This document shows positions 24,346 through 32,131 of a stretch of 64,000 bases of DNA, piece by piece (the first letter of the stretch is position 1; each line of letters opens with the position of its first letter). The notes beneath the pieces are model-generated. The model was not told the origin of the DNA. It worked only from the letters and a program-made list of their open reading frames with translations, and did not search any database. The DNA is taken from NCBI RefSeq assembly GCF_009760405.1, contig NZ_WRPP01000001.1, positions 1,798,001 to 1,862,000 of the forward strand, read 5' to 3'. A program made the translations under genes and the position numbers. Origin of the DNA: Nocardia terrae (GTDB taxonomy: Bacteria > Actinomycetota > Actinomycetes > Mycobacteriales > Mycobacteriaceae).

Positions 24346-24669
24346 CTACTTCTTGGGGACCAGGATGCCGGTGAGGTCGGCGTCGCGGATCGGGGTATCG
24401 GGGTTGGCCTGGGCCTGGCACATCAGGGTGATGGCGGCGATCGAGGCGTCGACGGTGTTGGCGTCGGGGCTGGGTGTGACCTTGGTGTCGCGTTCCAGGT
24501 ACTTGCGGACGGTCACTCGTTGTTTGTCCTGATCCTGTTTGGTGAAGTCGCTGCAGGGGGTGTCGCCGCCCTTGTTGAAGACCTCTTGGACCTGCGTCCG
24601 GTCACAGGATCCGAGAGCCAGCACGGCCAGCAGGGCCGCCCCGCCGATCAGAGCCTTCGGATGTTTCAT
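24346..24669 (-). CDS. Small lipoprotein, possibly HdeA-like
   Basis: This 107-residue precursor has a signal peptide with lipobox LGSC (Cys22). The mature part has two cysteines at 39 and 84 separated by helical sequence (CSDFTKQDQDKQRVTVRKYL). That is the disulfide-hairpin layout of acid-stress HdeA-like proteins seen in actinobacteria, but the assignment is tentative. The start at 24669 is chosen over an upstream GTG because it gives a clean signal peptide. A GTTT-N15-GGGTAC stress promoter lies upstream. Confidence 0.6.
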   Translation of the reverse strand: MKHPKALIGGAALLAVLALGSCDRTQVQEVFNKGGDTPCSDFTKQDQDKQRVTVRKYLERDTKVTPSPDANTVDASIAAITLMCQAQANPDTPIRDADLTGILVPKK

Positions 24670-24736
24670 GATCGCTCCTTCGGACTGCCCGGAACGTGGT
24701 GTGTCGAGCGGTGATCCGGGTCCGTTCGAGCTGGCG

Positions 24737-24761
24737 GTACCCCGCCCGCGCGCGGCCAAAC
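24737..24761 (-). promoter_or_regulatory. Stress-type promoter (minus), GTTT-N15-GGGTAC
   Basis: On the minus strand GTTT (24761-24758) is followed after 15 bases by GGGTAC (24742-24737), 68 bases upstream of the HdeA-like lipoprotein start. It matches the SigB/SigF-type pattern found repeatedly in this island. Confidence 0.6.
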
Positions 24762-24843
24762 GGAGCGTCGATCCGACCGTTTACGAGCGGGTTTTCGGGT
24801 TACTCGAACGACTGCCCTGGAACGCGTCGGCGAAGGAGACACG

Positions 24844-26793
24844 GTGGCGAATCTGGCCCGCACCCTGATCGAATCGCATCTGGTGTCCGGCGTGATGACG
24901 CCGGGCGCCGAGATAGCGCTCCGGATCGACCAGACGCTGACCCAGGATGCCACGGGCACCCTGGTGATGCAGGAGCTCGAGGCGCTCGGCCTCGATCGCG
25001 CGCGGACCGAGGTCAGCGTCCAGTACGTCGACCACAATCTCCTGCAGGCCGATGAGAAGAACGCCGAGGACCACGAGTACCTGCGCACCGCGGCCCAGCG
25101 GTTCGGACTGTGGTTCTCCAAGGCGGGCAACGGCGTGTCCCATCCGACGCACATGCAGCGCTTCGGCGTGCCCGGCAAGACCTTGGCGGGCTCGGATTCC
25201 CACACCTGCGCGGCGGGCGCGCTGAGCATGCTGGCGATCGGCGTGGGCGGACTCGAAGTGGCCCTGGCCATTTCCAGTCAGCCCCTCTACGTCCGGATGC
25301 CCGAGATCTGGGGGATCGAGCTGGAAGGTGAACTGCCGCAGTGGTGTTCGGCCAAGGACGTGATCCTGGAGATGCTGCGCCGGCACGGCGTCAGCGGCGC
25401 GGTGGGCCGTATCCTCGAGTACCACGGCCCGGGCCTGGCCACCCTGACGGCGATGGATCGGCACGTGATCGCGAACATGGGCGCCGAACTCGGCGCCACC
25501 ACAACGGTTTTCCCCAGCGATGAACAGGTGCGCGCCTTCCTGGCCGCGGAGGGACGCGAGCACGACTGGGTCGAACTGACAGCCGGCGCGGACGCCGAAT
25601 ACGACCTCGAGGACGCCATCGATCTGTCCGCGATCGAACCGCTCATCGCCGAACCGTCCTCACCCGGCAAGGTGGTGCCGGTCCGCGAGGTGGCCGGCAC
25701 CGAGATCGCGCAGGTGGTCATCGGTTCCAGCGCCAACCCCGGCCTGCGCGACTTCGCCGTCGCCGCGGCCATGGTCGCCGGACGCCAGACCGTGCCGCAG
25801 GTCAGCTTCGACGTGAACCCGACCTCCCGGGAGATCCTCACCGATCTGATCGAGATGGGGGCCGTCACCGACCTGGTGGCCGCCGGGGCGCGGATCCACC
25901 AGACCGGATGCCTGGGCTGCATCGGGATGGGGCAGGCGCCGGCCGTGGGCCGCAATTCGCTGCGCACGATGCCGCGCAACTTCCCGGGACGCTCGGGCAC
26001 CGAGGAAGACTCGGTATGGCTGTGCTCACCGGAGACCGCGGCCGCGTCGGCCCTCACCGGTGTGATCACCGATCCGCGCGAGTGGGCGCGAACGGTCCGC
26101 ATGGAGTATCCGAAACTTGCTCTGCCGACCCGTGTTTCGGTCAACACCACGATGCTGGCCGCACCGCTGGAGCCCGAACGGGCCCGCCGGGTGCGGCCGG
26201 TGAAGGGCCCCAACATCTCCAGCCTGCCGCCGCTGACGCCGCTCCCGGACCGGATTCAGGCACCCGTGCTGCTGAAGGTGGGCGACGACGTCTCCACCGA
26301 CGAGATCTCGCCCGCCGGGGCGCGCGCACTGCCGTTCCGATCGAACATCCCGAAGCTCGCGATGTTCACCTTCACCAGGATCGACGATTCGTATCCGGAA
26401 CGCGCGCAACAGATCGGCGCCGAATCCGGACATATCGTCGTCGGCGGCGAGAACTACGGCCAGGGCTCATCCCGTGAACACGCGGCGATCACCCCGCGCT
26501 ACCTCGGGCTGCGGGTGGTCATCGCCAAATCCTTCGCGCGCATCCATTGGCAGAACCTGGCCAACTTCGGTGTGCTGGCGCTCGAATTCGCGGAGCCCGC
26601 CGACTACGACGGCATCGACCGGGGCGACGTCCTGCGTCTCGAGCACCTTCACGACCTCGCCCGCACCACGTCTTTCCAGGTGCGCAACCTCACCAAGGAC
26701 GCGGTTTTCACGGCCCGGCACCGTCTTTCGCCGCGTCAGGTCGAGGATGTCCTGGCCGGTGGCCTCATACCCCGGCTGGCGAGAACGCCGTGA
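24844..26793 (+). CDS. acn: Aconitate hydratase, short form
   Basis: This 649-residue enzyme is far shorter than the roughly 900-residue AcnA of most actinobacteria. It matches the homoaconitase/isopropylmalate-isomerase-like group. The [4Fe-4S] ligands are Cys122 (GSDSHTCAAG) plus Cys356 and Cys359 (TGCLGCIGMG), and the swivelling C-terminal domain carries GQGSSREHAA and a DDVSTDEISPAG loop. It should interconvert citrate and isocitrate, or a related hydroxy-acid. The GTG start follows GGAGAC. It is probably a second, stress- or condition-specific aconitase, since no other TCA genes are nearby. Confidence 0.85.
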   Translation: MANLARTLIESHLVSGVMTPGAEIALRIDQTLTQDATGTLVMQELEALGLDRARTEVSVQYVDHNLLQADEKNAEDHEYLRTAAQRFGLWFSKAGNGVSHPTHMQRFGVPGKTLAGSDSHTCAAGALSMLAIGVGGLEVALAISSQPLYVRMPEIWGIELEGELPQWCSAKDVILEMLRRHGVSGAVGRILEYHGPGLATLTAMDRHVIANMGAELGATTTVFPSDEQVRAFLAAEGREHDWVELTAGADAEYDLEDAIDLSAIEPLIAEPSSPGKVVPVREVAGTEIAQVVIGSSANPGLRDFAVAAAMVAGRQTVPQVSFDVNPTSREILTDLIEMGAVTDLVAAGARIHQTGCLGCIGMGQAPAVGRNSLRTMPRNFPGRSGTEEDSVWLCSPETAAASALTGVITDPREWARTVRMEYPKLALPTRVSVNTTMLAAPLEPERARRVRPVKGPNISSLPPLTPLPDRIQAPVLLKVGDDVSTDEISPAGARALPFRSNIPKLAMFTFTRIDDSYPERAQQIGAESGHIVVGGENYGQGSSREHAAITPRYLGLRVVIAKSFARIHWQNLANFGVLALEFAEPADYDGIDRGDVLRLEHLHDLARTTSFQVRNLTKDAVFTARHRLSPRQVEDVLAGGLIPRLARTP

Positions 26794-26825
26794 CCCCGCG
26801 GGATGGAATCTCGTGGTGTCGCCGG

Positions 26826-26850
26826 GTTTCAGTGCGGGGATGCCGGGAAC
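26826..26850 (+). promoter_or_regulatory. Possible stress-type promoter, GTTT-N15-GGGAAC
   Basis: GTTT at 26826-26829 and GGGAAC at 26845-26850 with the same 15-base spacer as the stronger sites. The -10 element departs from GGGTA. It precedes the DUF6131-like gene by 39 bases. Confidence 0.4.
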
Positions 26851-26889
26851 TGCCGGACTGTCAGCACCCGCCCGGACAAGGGGGTCTTC

Positions 26890-27045
26890 ATGATCATCCT
26901 CGGCATCATCCTGCTCATCTGCGGAGTCGTCTTCGGCATTCCGCTGCTCACGACCATCGGCATCATCGTGCTGCTGGTCGGCGCGGCGCTCATGTTGCTG
27001 GGTGCGGTCGGACGGCCGATCGGCGGCCGTTCCCACTACTACTGA
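26890..27045 (+). CDS. DUF6131-like membrane peptide (copy 1)
   Basis: This 51-residue protein is almost entirely two hydrophobic helices (IILGIILLICGVVFGIPLLT and IGIIVLLVGAALMLLGAVG) followed by GRPIGGRSHYY. A paralogue at 55745-55900 has the same length and the same GRPIGGRSHY ending, a pattern known as DUF6131 in Nocardia and Mycobacterium. No role is known. It begins a likely operon with the DoxX/11-mer protein, 41 bases downstream. Confidence 0.75.
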   Translation: MIILGIILLICGVVFGIPLLTTIGIIVLLVGAALMLLGAVGRPIGGRSHYY

Positions 27046-27086
27046 TCGCCCATTGAGCGATTCCATTCTGTCGGAAAGGAATTCAC

Positions 27087-27953
27087 ATGTTTCGACGTGT
27101 GGCGTACCCACTCCTGGCCACCGCCTTCATCGCGGACGGCATCGAAACCCTGAGCAATCCCGAGACTCGTGTGAAGTCCGCGACCACCCTGGTGCAGCGG
27201 GGCGAACGGGTGCTGCCGGAGAGCCTGGCCGGCAAGCTGCCCAGGGACCCGGAGCGCGTGGTCCGGATCACCGGCGCGATCCGCGTCGGCGGCGGTGTCC
27301 TGCTGATGCTGGGCAAGGCGCCCCGGCTGGCCTCGATCGTGTTGGCGGGCACCACGATTCCGGTCGCCCTGACCGAGCACGACTTCTGGAACGAGCCCGA
27401 CCGCGAGCGCCGGACGGCGGTGCGGACCGCATTCCTGCGGGACGCGAGCCTGCTGGGCGGTCTGCTCATCGCGGCCTCGGACACCCGGGGAAAACCCTCG
27501 CTGGGATGGCGCGCGCGCCGCGCCGCCGATCGGGCGTCACGCAAGGTCCACGACAACGGGAAGGGTTCGGTCGCGCAGCTGACCGACAGCATCGCTGATC
27601 GGGCTCCCGAGGTCTGGGAAGCCGTCCGTGACAATGCCGAACAACTCGCCGACACCGCACGCGAACAGGGCCGCCATCTGGCCGATGTCGCGCGGGACAA
27701 GGGCGGGCAGGTGGCCGAGGTCGCGCGGGACAAGGGCGGACAGGTCGCCGAGGTCACCCGCGAGACGGGCGGGCATCTGGCCGAGTCGGCTCGGCACCAG
27801 GGTGAGCGCGCTGTCGAGGCCGTGCGCGAGCACGGTGCGCAGTGGGCCGACCGCGCCCCGGACGGTGAACAGCTGGCCGCCGCGACGCGCAAGCGTGGCA
27901 AGCGGATCGCGGACAAGACCAGGGATCTGGCCGCGCGGGTGCAGCCGGACTGA
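27087..27953 (+). CDS. DoxX-type membrane protein with 11-residue helical repeats
   Basis: This 288-residue protein has an N-terminal DoxX-like part (1-135): FRRVAYPLLATAFIADGIETL, then helices around 60-75, 82-95 and 120-130. After a basic linker comes a soluble tail built of six consecutive 11-residue units (184-249) of the type GGQVAEVARDK, continuing less regularly to 288. Such 11-mers form long amphipathic helices, as in apolipoproteins and LEA proteins that bind membranes or protect them during drying. It follows the DUF6131-like gene and has a good AAAGGA ribosome site. A membrane-stabilising stress role is inferred. Confidence 0.7.
   Translation: MFRRVAYPLLATAFIADGIETLSNPETRVKSATTLVQRGERVLPESLAGKLPRDPERVVRITGAIRVGGGVLLMLGKAPRLASIVLAGTTIPVALTEHDFWNEPDRERRTAVRTAFLRDASLLGGLLIAASDTRGKPSLGWRARRAADRASRKVHDNGKGSVAQLTDSIADRAPEVWEAVRDNAEQLADTAREQGRHLADVARDKGGQVAEVARDKGGQVAEVTRETGGHLAESARHQGERAVEAVREHGAQWADRAPDGEQLAAATRKRGKRIADKTRDLAARVQPD
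27636..27833 (+). repeat. Tandem 33-bp (11-codon) repeats
   Basis: Six in-frame 33-bp units encode the 11-residue repeats. The copies at 27687-27719 and 27720-27752 are nearly identical at DNA level, showing recent duplication; outer copies have drifted. Copy number could vary between strains. Confidence 0.8.
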
Positions 27954-27977
27954 GCTCCGGTGTCACCGACAGGGCAT

Positions 27978-28163
27978 TCAGTCCTCCGGCGACCGATTCG
28001 AATCCGACGGTTTCCAATCCGGTATGGGCCCGGGGCCGAACATGACGGCATCCCACCAGTCCTGCATAGGGCTCGGCTCCGGCCATACCGCCACCACCCG
28101 GCCCTCGACCGGCCGGTGCCGACCGTGCCGATGCTGCGTGCGAGGTCTGACGAGTTTTCTCAT
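27978..28163 (-). CDS. Small WPEPSP-motif protein (paralogue of 4206-4478)
   Basis: This 61-residue protein has a basic N-terminus (MRKLVRPRTQHRHGRHRP) and a C-terminal block WPEPSPMQDWWDAVMFGPG that matches the paralogue at 4.2 kb at WPEPSP, WWD and a following Met. ATG 28163 is chosen because a GGAAGGAAA site precedes it; an in-frame GTG at 28199 would add 12 residues. It is divergent from the Met-rich peptide gene. The clustered Trp residues and the surrounding stress genes suggest a binding peptide of some kind, but its role is unknown. Confidence 0.55.
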   Translation of the reverse strand: MRKLVRPRTQHRHGRHRPVEGRVVAVWPEPSPMQDWWDAVMFGPGPIPDWKPSDSNRSPED

Positions 28164-28234
28164 CTGATGTCGATTTCCTTCCTGCGCAGACCAATTCACC
28201 CGCCCGCGAACTATCCGGTGAGGAGGTGAGGATC

Positions 28235-28306
28235 GTGATGTGCAACCAACTGATGGACATGCTGCGCAGCATGTGGAACATGCTGTACCCGAACATGCCG
28301 ATGTGA
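28235..28306 (+). CDS. Met-rich 23-residue peptide with a perfect ribosome site
   Basis: A 24-codon ORF follows AGGAGGTGA (28221-28229), a nine-base match to the 16S anti-Shine-Dalgarno, at ideal distance from GTG 28235 (ATG 28238 is next). The product contains MCNQLMDMLRSMW and then NMLYPNMPM. Counting the initiator, eight of 23 residues are Met, with one Cys and one Trp. The Met-rich, hydrophobic helix with few charges could insert in a membrane or bind copper or another soft metal. A strong hairpin 25 bases beyond the stop would terminate it. No homologue is known to me. Confidence 0.55.
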   Translation: MMCNQLMDMLRSMWNMLYPNMPM

Positions 28307-28330
28307 CAGTTCAGGAGATCCGCTAGCGGA

Positions 28331-28361
28331 GGGGCCGGTGACCACGATGTCGACCGGCCCC
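28331..28361. terminator. Hairpin terminator between the Met-rich peptide and hemerythrin genes
   Basis: GGGGCCGGT and ACCGGCCCC form a perfect 9-bp stem around a 13-base loop, followed by TT. It lies between convergent transcripts and could serve both. Confidence 0.65.
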
Positions 28362-28406
28362 TTCGGGGGTGTCGACTCGGGGGATGTCGACCGGCCCGTT
28401 CCCGCC

Positions 28407-28988
28407 TCAGGCGTCGCCGCTCTGGCGTCGCCGGTCGCGAATGGCATCGCGAATGCGGTCGAACACCGCCAGCGGCGGCCCGGCCAGCAGATTGGCCGCC
28501 GCGGACTCACCGACACCGGGATGCGGTCGGGTCGGTGCGACGGCCTCGGCGAATCGAACCACGTTCGCGAGGCGGACCCGTTCCTCCCGGGAAGCCTGGG
28601 TGATCAGTTGGCCGAATTCTTCCTTCTCTTCCTTCTCCGCGTGCGCGACCACCTTGTCGGCGAACGCGCGGAACGCGCCATCGAAGTCGGCATGGTCGAC
28701 GCCGATTTCGGCGAGGCGCGCCAGTGCGTGTTTGGCTTCGTCCTCCTCGTGCAGGCGGTCGTCGACGATCTCCTTCGCGACCGAGTGCCGCCGGGCCGCG
28801 GGATGCACGACCTCTTCCTCGGCGCTCTCGTGAACGGCGAGCAGTCGCACCAGATCGTCGAACCGGCGCTGTCGCTCGGCGCCGGTGGAATCGCGCACCG
28901 ATTCCAGGGCGTTCTTGATCTGGCCGTGTTGTGCGAGCAGCAGGTCGACCACGTCGGTGTCGTCTCCGCTCTTGCCATGCTCGGGCAT
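28407..28988 (-). CDS. Hemerythrin HHE-domain protein
   Basis: This 193-residue protein has a four-helix hemerythrin-like domain at about 10-145. Candidate di-iron ligands include His in LLAQHGQIKNAL, HESAEEEVVHP, a HEEDEAKHAL segment and HAEKEEKEEF. The C-terminal 45 residues are a Pro/Ala-rich tail. HHE proteins bind oxygen, NO or iron and appear in stress regulons. The start ATG at 28988 follows GGGAGG; the upstream codons at 29012 lack a site. A GTTT-N15-GGGTAG promoter sits 40-64 bases upstream. Confidence 0.85.
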   Translation of the reverse strand: MPEHGKSGDDTDVVDLLLAQHGQIKNALESVRDSTGAERQRRFDDLVRLLAVHESAEEEVVHPAARRHSVAKEIVDDRLHEEDEAKHALARLAEIGVDHADFDGAFRAFADKVVAHAEKEEKEEFGQLITQASREERVRLANVVRFAEAVAPTRPHPGVGESAAANLLAGPPLAVFDRIRDAIRDRRRQSGDA

Positions 28989-29027
28989 GGGATACCTCCC
29001 GTATCGGTCCACAGGGACATTCCGGAC

Positions 29028-29052
29028 CTACCCGCCGGCCGTTGTCCGAAAC
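29028..29052 (-). promoter_or_regulatory. Stress-type promoter (minus), GTTT-N15-GGGTAG (hemerythrin)
   Basis: On the minus strand GTTT (29052-29049), 15 bases, then GGGTAG (29033-29028), 40 bases before the hemerythrin ATG. It is a perfect member of the motif family seen at 24.7, 30.9, 33.1, 38.9 and 54.6 kb. Confidence 0.7.
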
Positions 29053-29081
29053 AGTCGCCGCCGCAGCCCGTTTCCGATCCG

Positions 29082-30860
29082 TCATCCGTGTTCCGGGGCG
29101 GCCCATTCTCCCGGCCGTGCCGCCCGGATCGACGACTCGAACAGCAGCGCGTGGACGAACGCCTGCGGCAGGTTGCCGCGCAGTTGGCGTTCGATGACGT
29201 CGAATTCCTCGGCGAACAGGCCGGGGGTCCCGCAGGCGGCCCGATTGCGTTCGAAGTAGCGGGCCGCGGTCACCGGCTGCCCGAGGTCGGCGGCGGCCAT
29301 GGACATGGCGAAGCCGCACAGCAGGAACGCGCCCTCGGATTGTTCGAGCGGTCGCTGGTCGTGGCGGTAGCGGTACACGTAATAGTCGGTGGACAATTCG
29401 CGGTGCACCGCCGCGAAGGTGGCGCGGTTGCGCGGATCCCCGATCGGCAGCGCGCCGCGCACGATCGGCAGCAGCAGCGCGGCGTCGACCTCGGGATGCT
29501 CGGGCGAACGCTGCCAGCGTCCGGTCGGATGCACGGCCGCCTCGGCCACCAGTGTGTCGGCCAGCGCCGTGCAGCGGGTGCTGTCCGCGCCGCAGGCCCG
29601 GACCTGCGCGACCGCACGCAGTCCGGCCGCGCACACCAGCCGCGAATGCGTCCAGCGCTCGTCGTCGAGCTCCCAGATCCCGGCATCCGGCCGATCCCGC
29701 AGCGCCGCAATCGATTCCACCGCGATCGTGACCGCCCGGCGGTGCTCGGCGGTGAGGTGGTCGAAGCGGCCCGCCGCGGCGAAGAGCAGCAGCGCCTCGC
29801 CGAAGACGTCGAGCTGGAACTGGTCGCGCACCCGGTTGCCCACGAGCGCGCCACCGCCGGGGTAGCCGGGCAGTGCCAGATCGGTCCGCGCCGGCACCTG
29901 CGCGCCGGCCGTGGTGTACGCGGGCGCGAGCCGGGGACCGTCGGTGAGCAGTCGTTCGGCGGTGAACCGCACGGCGTCGTCGAGCAGCGGGCACGGTCCG
30001 GCCGCCGCGACCGCCTGCCCGGCCAGGCACTGATCCCGGATCCAGACATAGCGGTAGTCGTAATTGCCGCCCTGGTCGGCTCTTTCGGGCAGACCGGTGG
30101 TCGCGGCCGCGACCATGCCGCCGCCACCGCTGGTCATGCCGCGCAGCACGGCGTAGGAGTGGGCGGTGTCGCGCTCGGCCGCGCCTCGGGCGGCCGTGGG
30201 TTGCTCGTCCCGCCAGCTCGATTCGGTGGCTTTCCACGCGGTCTCGGCGTCCACCGGTGTCTCCGGCAGTACTCGGTCCGACATCTCCAGCACCAGGTCG
30301 GTCTGTTCTCCCTCGGGAACCTCGAGTCGCAGATGCCATGTCGGTCCGTGCGTGTCCGCACGCAGCAGGGCGTGTGGAGCGCCGCTCCACCGGATCCGGA
30401 TCCCACCGGATCGGGCCTCCCAGATCTCGCCGCGCCGCCGTACATCGGTCAGCGGCTCGGCCCCGAATTCCGCGCTCGGCGCGAGTTCCACCTCGACGAC
30501 GGCCCGGCCGTGCACCGCCCGCAGCCGCCGCAGCAGCACGGCGCAATGCGGATCGCCCGGGAAGGCCAGTGCCTCACGGCATTCGATGGTCGCCGAATCG
30601 GTGATCCAGCGGGAGTTCCAGATCAGGCTGCCCCGGTCGTAGTTCCCGCCCCAGACGAAGCGTTCCACGGGCGTCACCGCGTACACGCCCGCGCCGCCCA
30701 GCAGCGATTGGAACAGCGCGGCGCTGTCCCACCCGGGGACACACAGCCACGAGATGTCTCCGCGCGGGCCCACGAGGGCCCCGCGTTCGCCGTCGGCCAG
30801 GAACGCGTATTCCCGCAATACGTGCGGCTGCCGCAGGACCGAATCCGGAACCACGATCAT
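29082..30860 (-). CDS. GH15 family glucoamylase/trehalase-like enzyme
   Basis: This 592-residue cytosolic protein has the GH15 layout. An N-terminal beta domain carries LREYAFLADGERGALVGPRGDISWLCVPGWDSAA. An (alpha/alpha)6 barrel carries GGNYDYRYVWIRDQCLAG, GIWELDDERWTHSRL with a candidate acid Glu, and a late EQSEGAFLLC with a candidate base Glu. Actinobacterial members include glucoamylases and the GH15 trehalases of mycobacteria, so trehalose or glucan turnover is likely. ATG 30860 matches where the family N-terminus begins; the open frame continues upstream without a ribosome site. It is transcribed toward hemerythrin, which has its own promoter. Confidence 0.82.
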   Translation of the reverse strand: MIVVPDSVLRQPHVLREYAFLADGERGALVGPRGDISWLCVPGWDSAALFQSLLGGAGVYAVTPVERFVWGGNYDRGSLIWNSRWITDSATIECREALAFPGDPHCAVLLRRLRAVHGRAVVEVELAPSAEFGAEPLTDVRRRGEIWEARSGGIRIRWSGAPHALLRADTHGPTWHLRLEVPEGEQTDLVLEMSDRVLPETPVDAETAWKATESSWRDEQPTAARGAAERDTAHSYAVLRGMTSGGGGMVAAATTGLPERADQGGNYDYRYVWIRDQCLAGQAVAAAGPCPLLDDAVRFTAERLLTDGPRLAPAYTTAGAQVPARTDLALPGYPGGGALVGNRVRDQFQLDVFGEALLLFAAAGRFDHLTAEHRRAVTIAVESIAALRDRPDAGIWELDDERWTHSRLVCAAGLRAVAQVRACGADSTRCTALADTLVAEAAVHPTGRWQRSPEHPEVDAALLLPIVRGALPIGDPRNRATFAAVHRELSTDYYVYRYRHDQRPLEQSEGAFLLCGFAMSMAAADLGQPVTAARYFERNRAACGTPGLFAEEFDVIERQLRGNLPQAFVHALLFESSIRAARPGEWAAPEHG

Positions 30861-30897
30861 CGGATACCACCGGAAAGCGCGGGTAACCGCGGGGCTT

Positions 30898-30922
30898 GTT
30901 TGCCCCGTTCGGCACCGGGTAT
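30898..30922 (+). promoter_or_regulatory. Stress-type promoter, GTTT-N15-GGGTAT
   Basis: GTTT at 30898-30901, 15 bases, then GGGTAT at 30917-30922, an exact match to the SigB/SigF-type consensus. It precedes the operon beginning at 30979 by 56 bases. Confidence 0.75.
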
Positions 30923-30978
30923 CGCCGTGTCGAAGCGACCCGACATCGTGGAAACAGTTCCGGACCAGGAGGTTCGTC

Positions 30979-31305
30979 ATGCCGAAGGAATGGACCGACA
31001 AGCAGGAACGGCAGTACGAGCACATCAAGGAATCCGCGCGCGAGCGCGGTGAGAAGGCTGGGCGCGCCAAGGAGATCGCGGCGCGCACGGTGAACAAGAA
31101 CCGGGCTCGGGCCGGGCAGACCAAGACCGCGAGCCGGACCTCGATCGAGGACAAGTCCCCGCAGCAGCGCGGCGGTCAGCGCTCCCACAGCGGCAGCCAG
31201 GGCCCCACCCGCGACCAGCTCTACAACGAGGCGCGGCAGCGGAACATCAAGGGCCGTTCCGCCATGAGCAAGGCGCAGCTCGCCCACGCTCTCGGCAAGG
31301 ACTGA
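30979..31305 (+). CDS. Basic stress protein with Rho-N/SAP-like C-terminus
   Basis: This 108-residue, highly charged protein begins MPKEWTDKQERQYEHIKESA. Its central part is rich in Lys, Arg and Gln (AARTVNKNRARAGQTKTASR), and its C-terminal 35 residues (GPTRDQLYNEARQRNIKGRS, then MSKAQLAHAL) resemble the Rho N-terminal/SAP nucleic-acid-binding helix pair. Relatives are often labelled plasmid stabilisation protein without evidence. It follows AGGAGG and a perfect stress promoter, and heads an operon of four genes. Nucleic-acid binding under stress is the likeliest role. Confidence 0.7.
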   Translation: MPKEWTDKQERQYEHIKESARERGEKAGRAKEIAARTVNKNRARAGQTKTASRTSIEDKSPQQRGGQRSHSGSQGPTRDQLYNEARQRNIKGRSAMSKAQLAHALGKD

Positions 31306-31319
31306 CCCGGGGGCGTCGG

Positions 31320-31880
31320 GTGGGTGCCACCCTCGACGATCTGCTGCACGCGCTGACCCGCGCGGTGAACACCCTCGCCGACACCGATATCCGGTTCGCG
31401 GTGGCGGGCGGTTGCGCGGTCTACGCGCGGGGCGGGCCCGTCTCCGACCACGACGTGGACCTGTTCATCAAGCCCGAGGATATCGGCCGGGCCCGAACGG
31501 CCCTGGTGCGCGGTGGATTACGGCTCTCGGAACCGCCCGAGGACTGGCTCACGAAGGCCTACGCGGGGGAGACGCTCGTCGATCTGATCTTCCGGCCCAA
31601 CTATCGCGAGGTCACCGACGAACTGCTCGACCGGGCCGAGATCATGCGCATCGGGCCCACGATCGCACCGGTGATCAGCGGCGCGGACCTCATGATCGAC
31701 AAACTGCTCGTTCTCGACGCCCACCGCCTGGATCTCGGCCCCCTGCTGCGGATCGCCCGCGATCTGCGCGAGCAGGTCGACTGGCCGCTGGTCCGCGAAC
31801 AGACCGACCAATCACCGTATGCCCGAGCATGTCTCGGCCTGCTGGCCGAACTGCACGTGATCGAGGAGCCGACCCGATGA
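31320..31880 (+). CDS. Nucleotidyltransferase-fold protein
   Basis: This 186-residue protein has the minimal nucleotidyltransferase signature: AGGCAVYARGG at about 28-38 followed by SDHDVDLFIKP at about 42-52, with the two acidic metal ligands, and a later DLIFRPNY strand. Such proteins are often antitoxins or toxins of the MNT/AbiE type, or orphan transferases. No HEPN partner is adjacent, so a toxin-antitoxin role is unsupported here. The GTG start lies 14 bases after the preceding stop, and the gene ends in an ATGA overlap with the BON-domain gene, showing an operon. Confidence 0.7.
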   Translation: MGATLDDLLHALTRAVNTLADTDIRFAVAGGCAVYARGGPVSDHDVDLFIKPEDIGRARTALVRGGLRLSEPPEDWLTKAYAGETLVDLIFRPNYREVTDELLDRAEIMRIGPTIAPVISGADLMIDKLLVLDAHRLDLGPLLRIARDLREQVDWPLVREQTDQSPYARACLGLLAELHVIEEPTR

Positions 31881-32131
31881 ACAATTCCGCCGAGTACGTC
31901 ATCGCCCGCCTGCGGCGCATCCTGCACGAGGATGCCCGCACCGCCGAACTGGGGATCGAGGTGCGGGTCGAGGGCCTGGTGGTGTCCCTGTCCGGCCGGG
32001 TCAGCAGTGACGAAGCCCGCGATCACATCGAAGAGGTCGTGCGCGAATCGCTTCCGGGGTTCGCGGTCCACAATGAGGTCCAGGTGCTGCCGCCGACGCC
32101 GCCCCGGGTCGTGGAGGCACTGGGCGAATGA
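31877..32131 (+). CDS. BON-domain protein
   Basis: This 84-residue protein is a single BON domain (about 5-75), with the conserved glycine in LVVSLSGRVSSDEARDHIEEVV and the closing strand VHNEVQVL. BON domains bind phospholipid or accompany envelope-stress proteins. There is no signal peptide, so it is presumably cytosolic or peripheral. Both ends overlap neighbours by four bases (ATGA), indicating translational coupling with the nucleotidyltransferase and the phosphoesterase. Confidence 0.75.
   Translation: MNNSAEYVIARLRRILHEDARTAELGIEVRVEGLVVSLSGRVSSDEARDHIEEVVRESLPGFAVHNEVQVLPPTPPRVVEALGE

Noticed and set aside
28211..28516. 101-codon minus-strand ORF over the Met-rich peptide
   Set aside because: It would overlap the hemerythrin gene and the terminator hairpin, and it lacks a ribosome site.
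31320..31880. Toxin-antitoxin module based on the nucleotidyltransferase fold
   Set aside because: No HEPN or AbiE-like partner lies beside it; it is coupled to BON and phosphoesterase genes.
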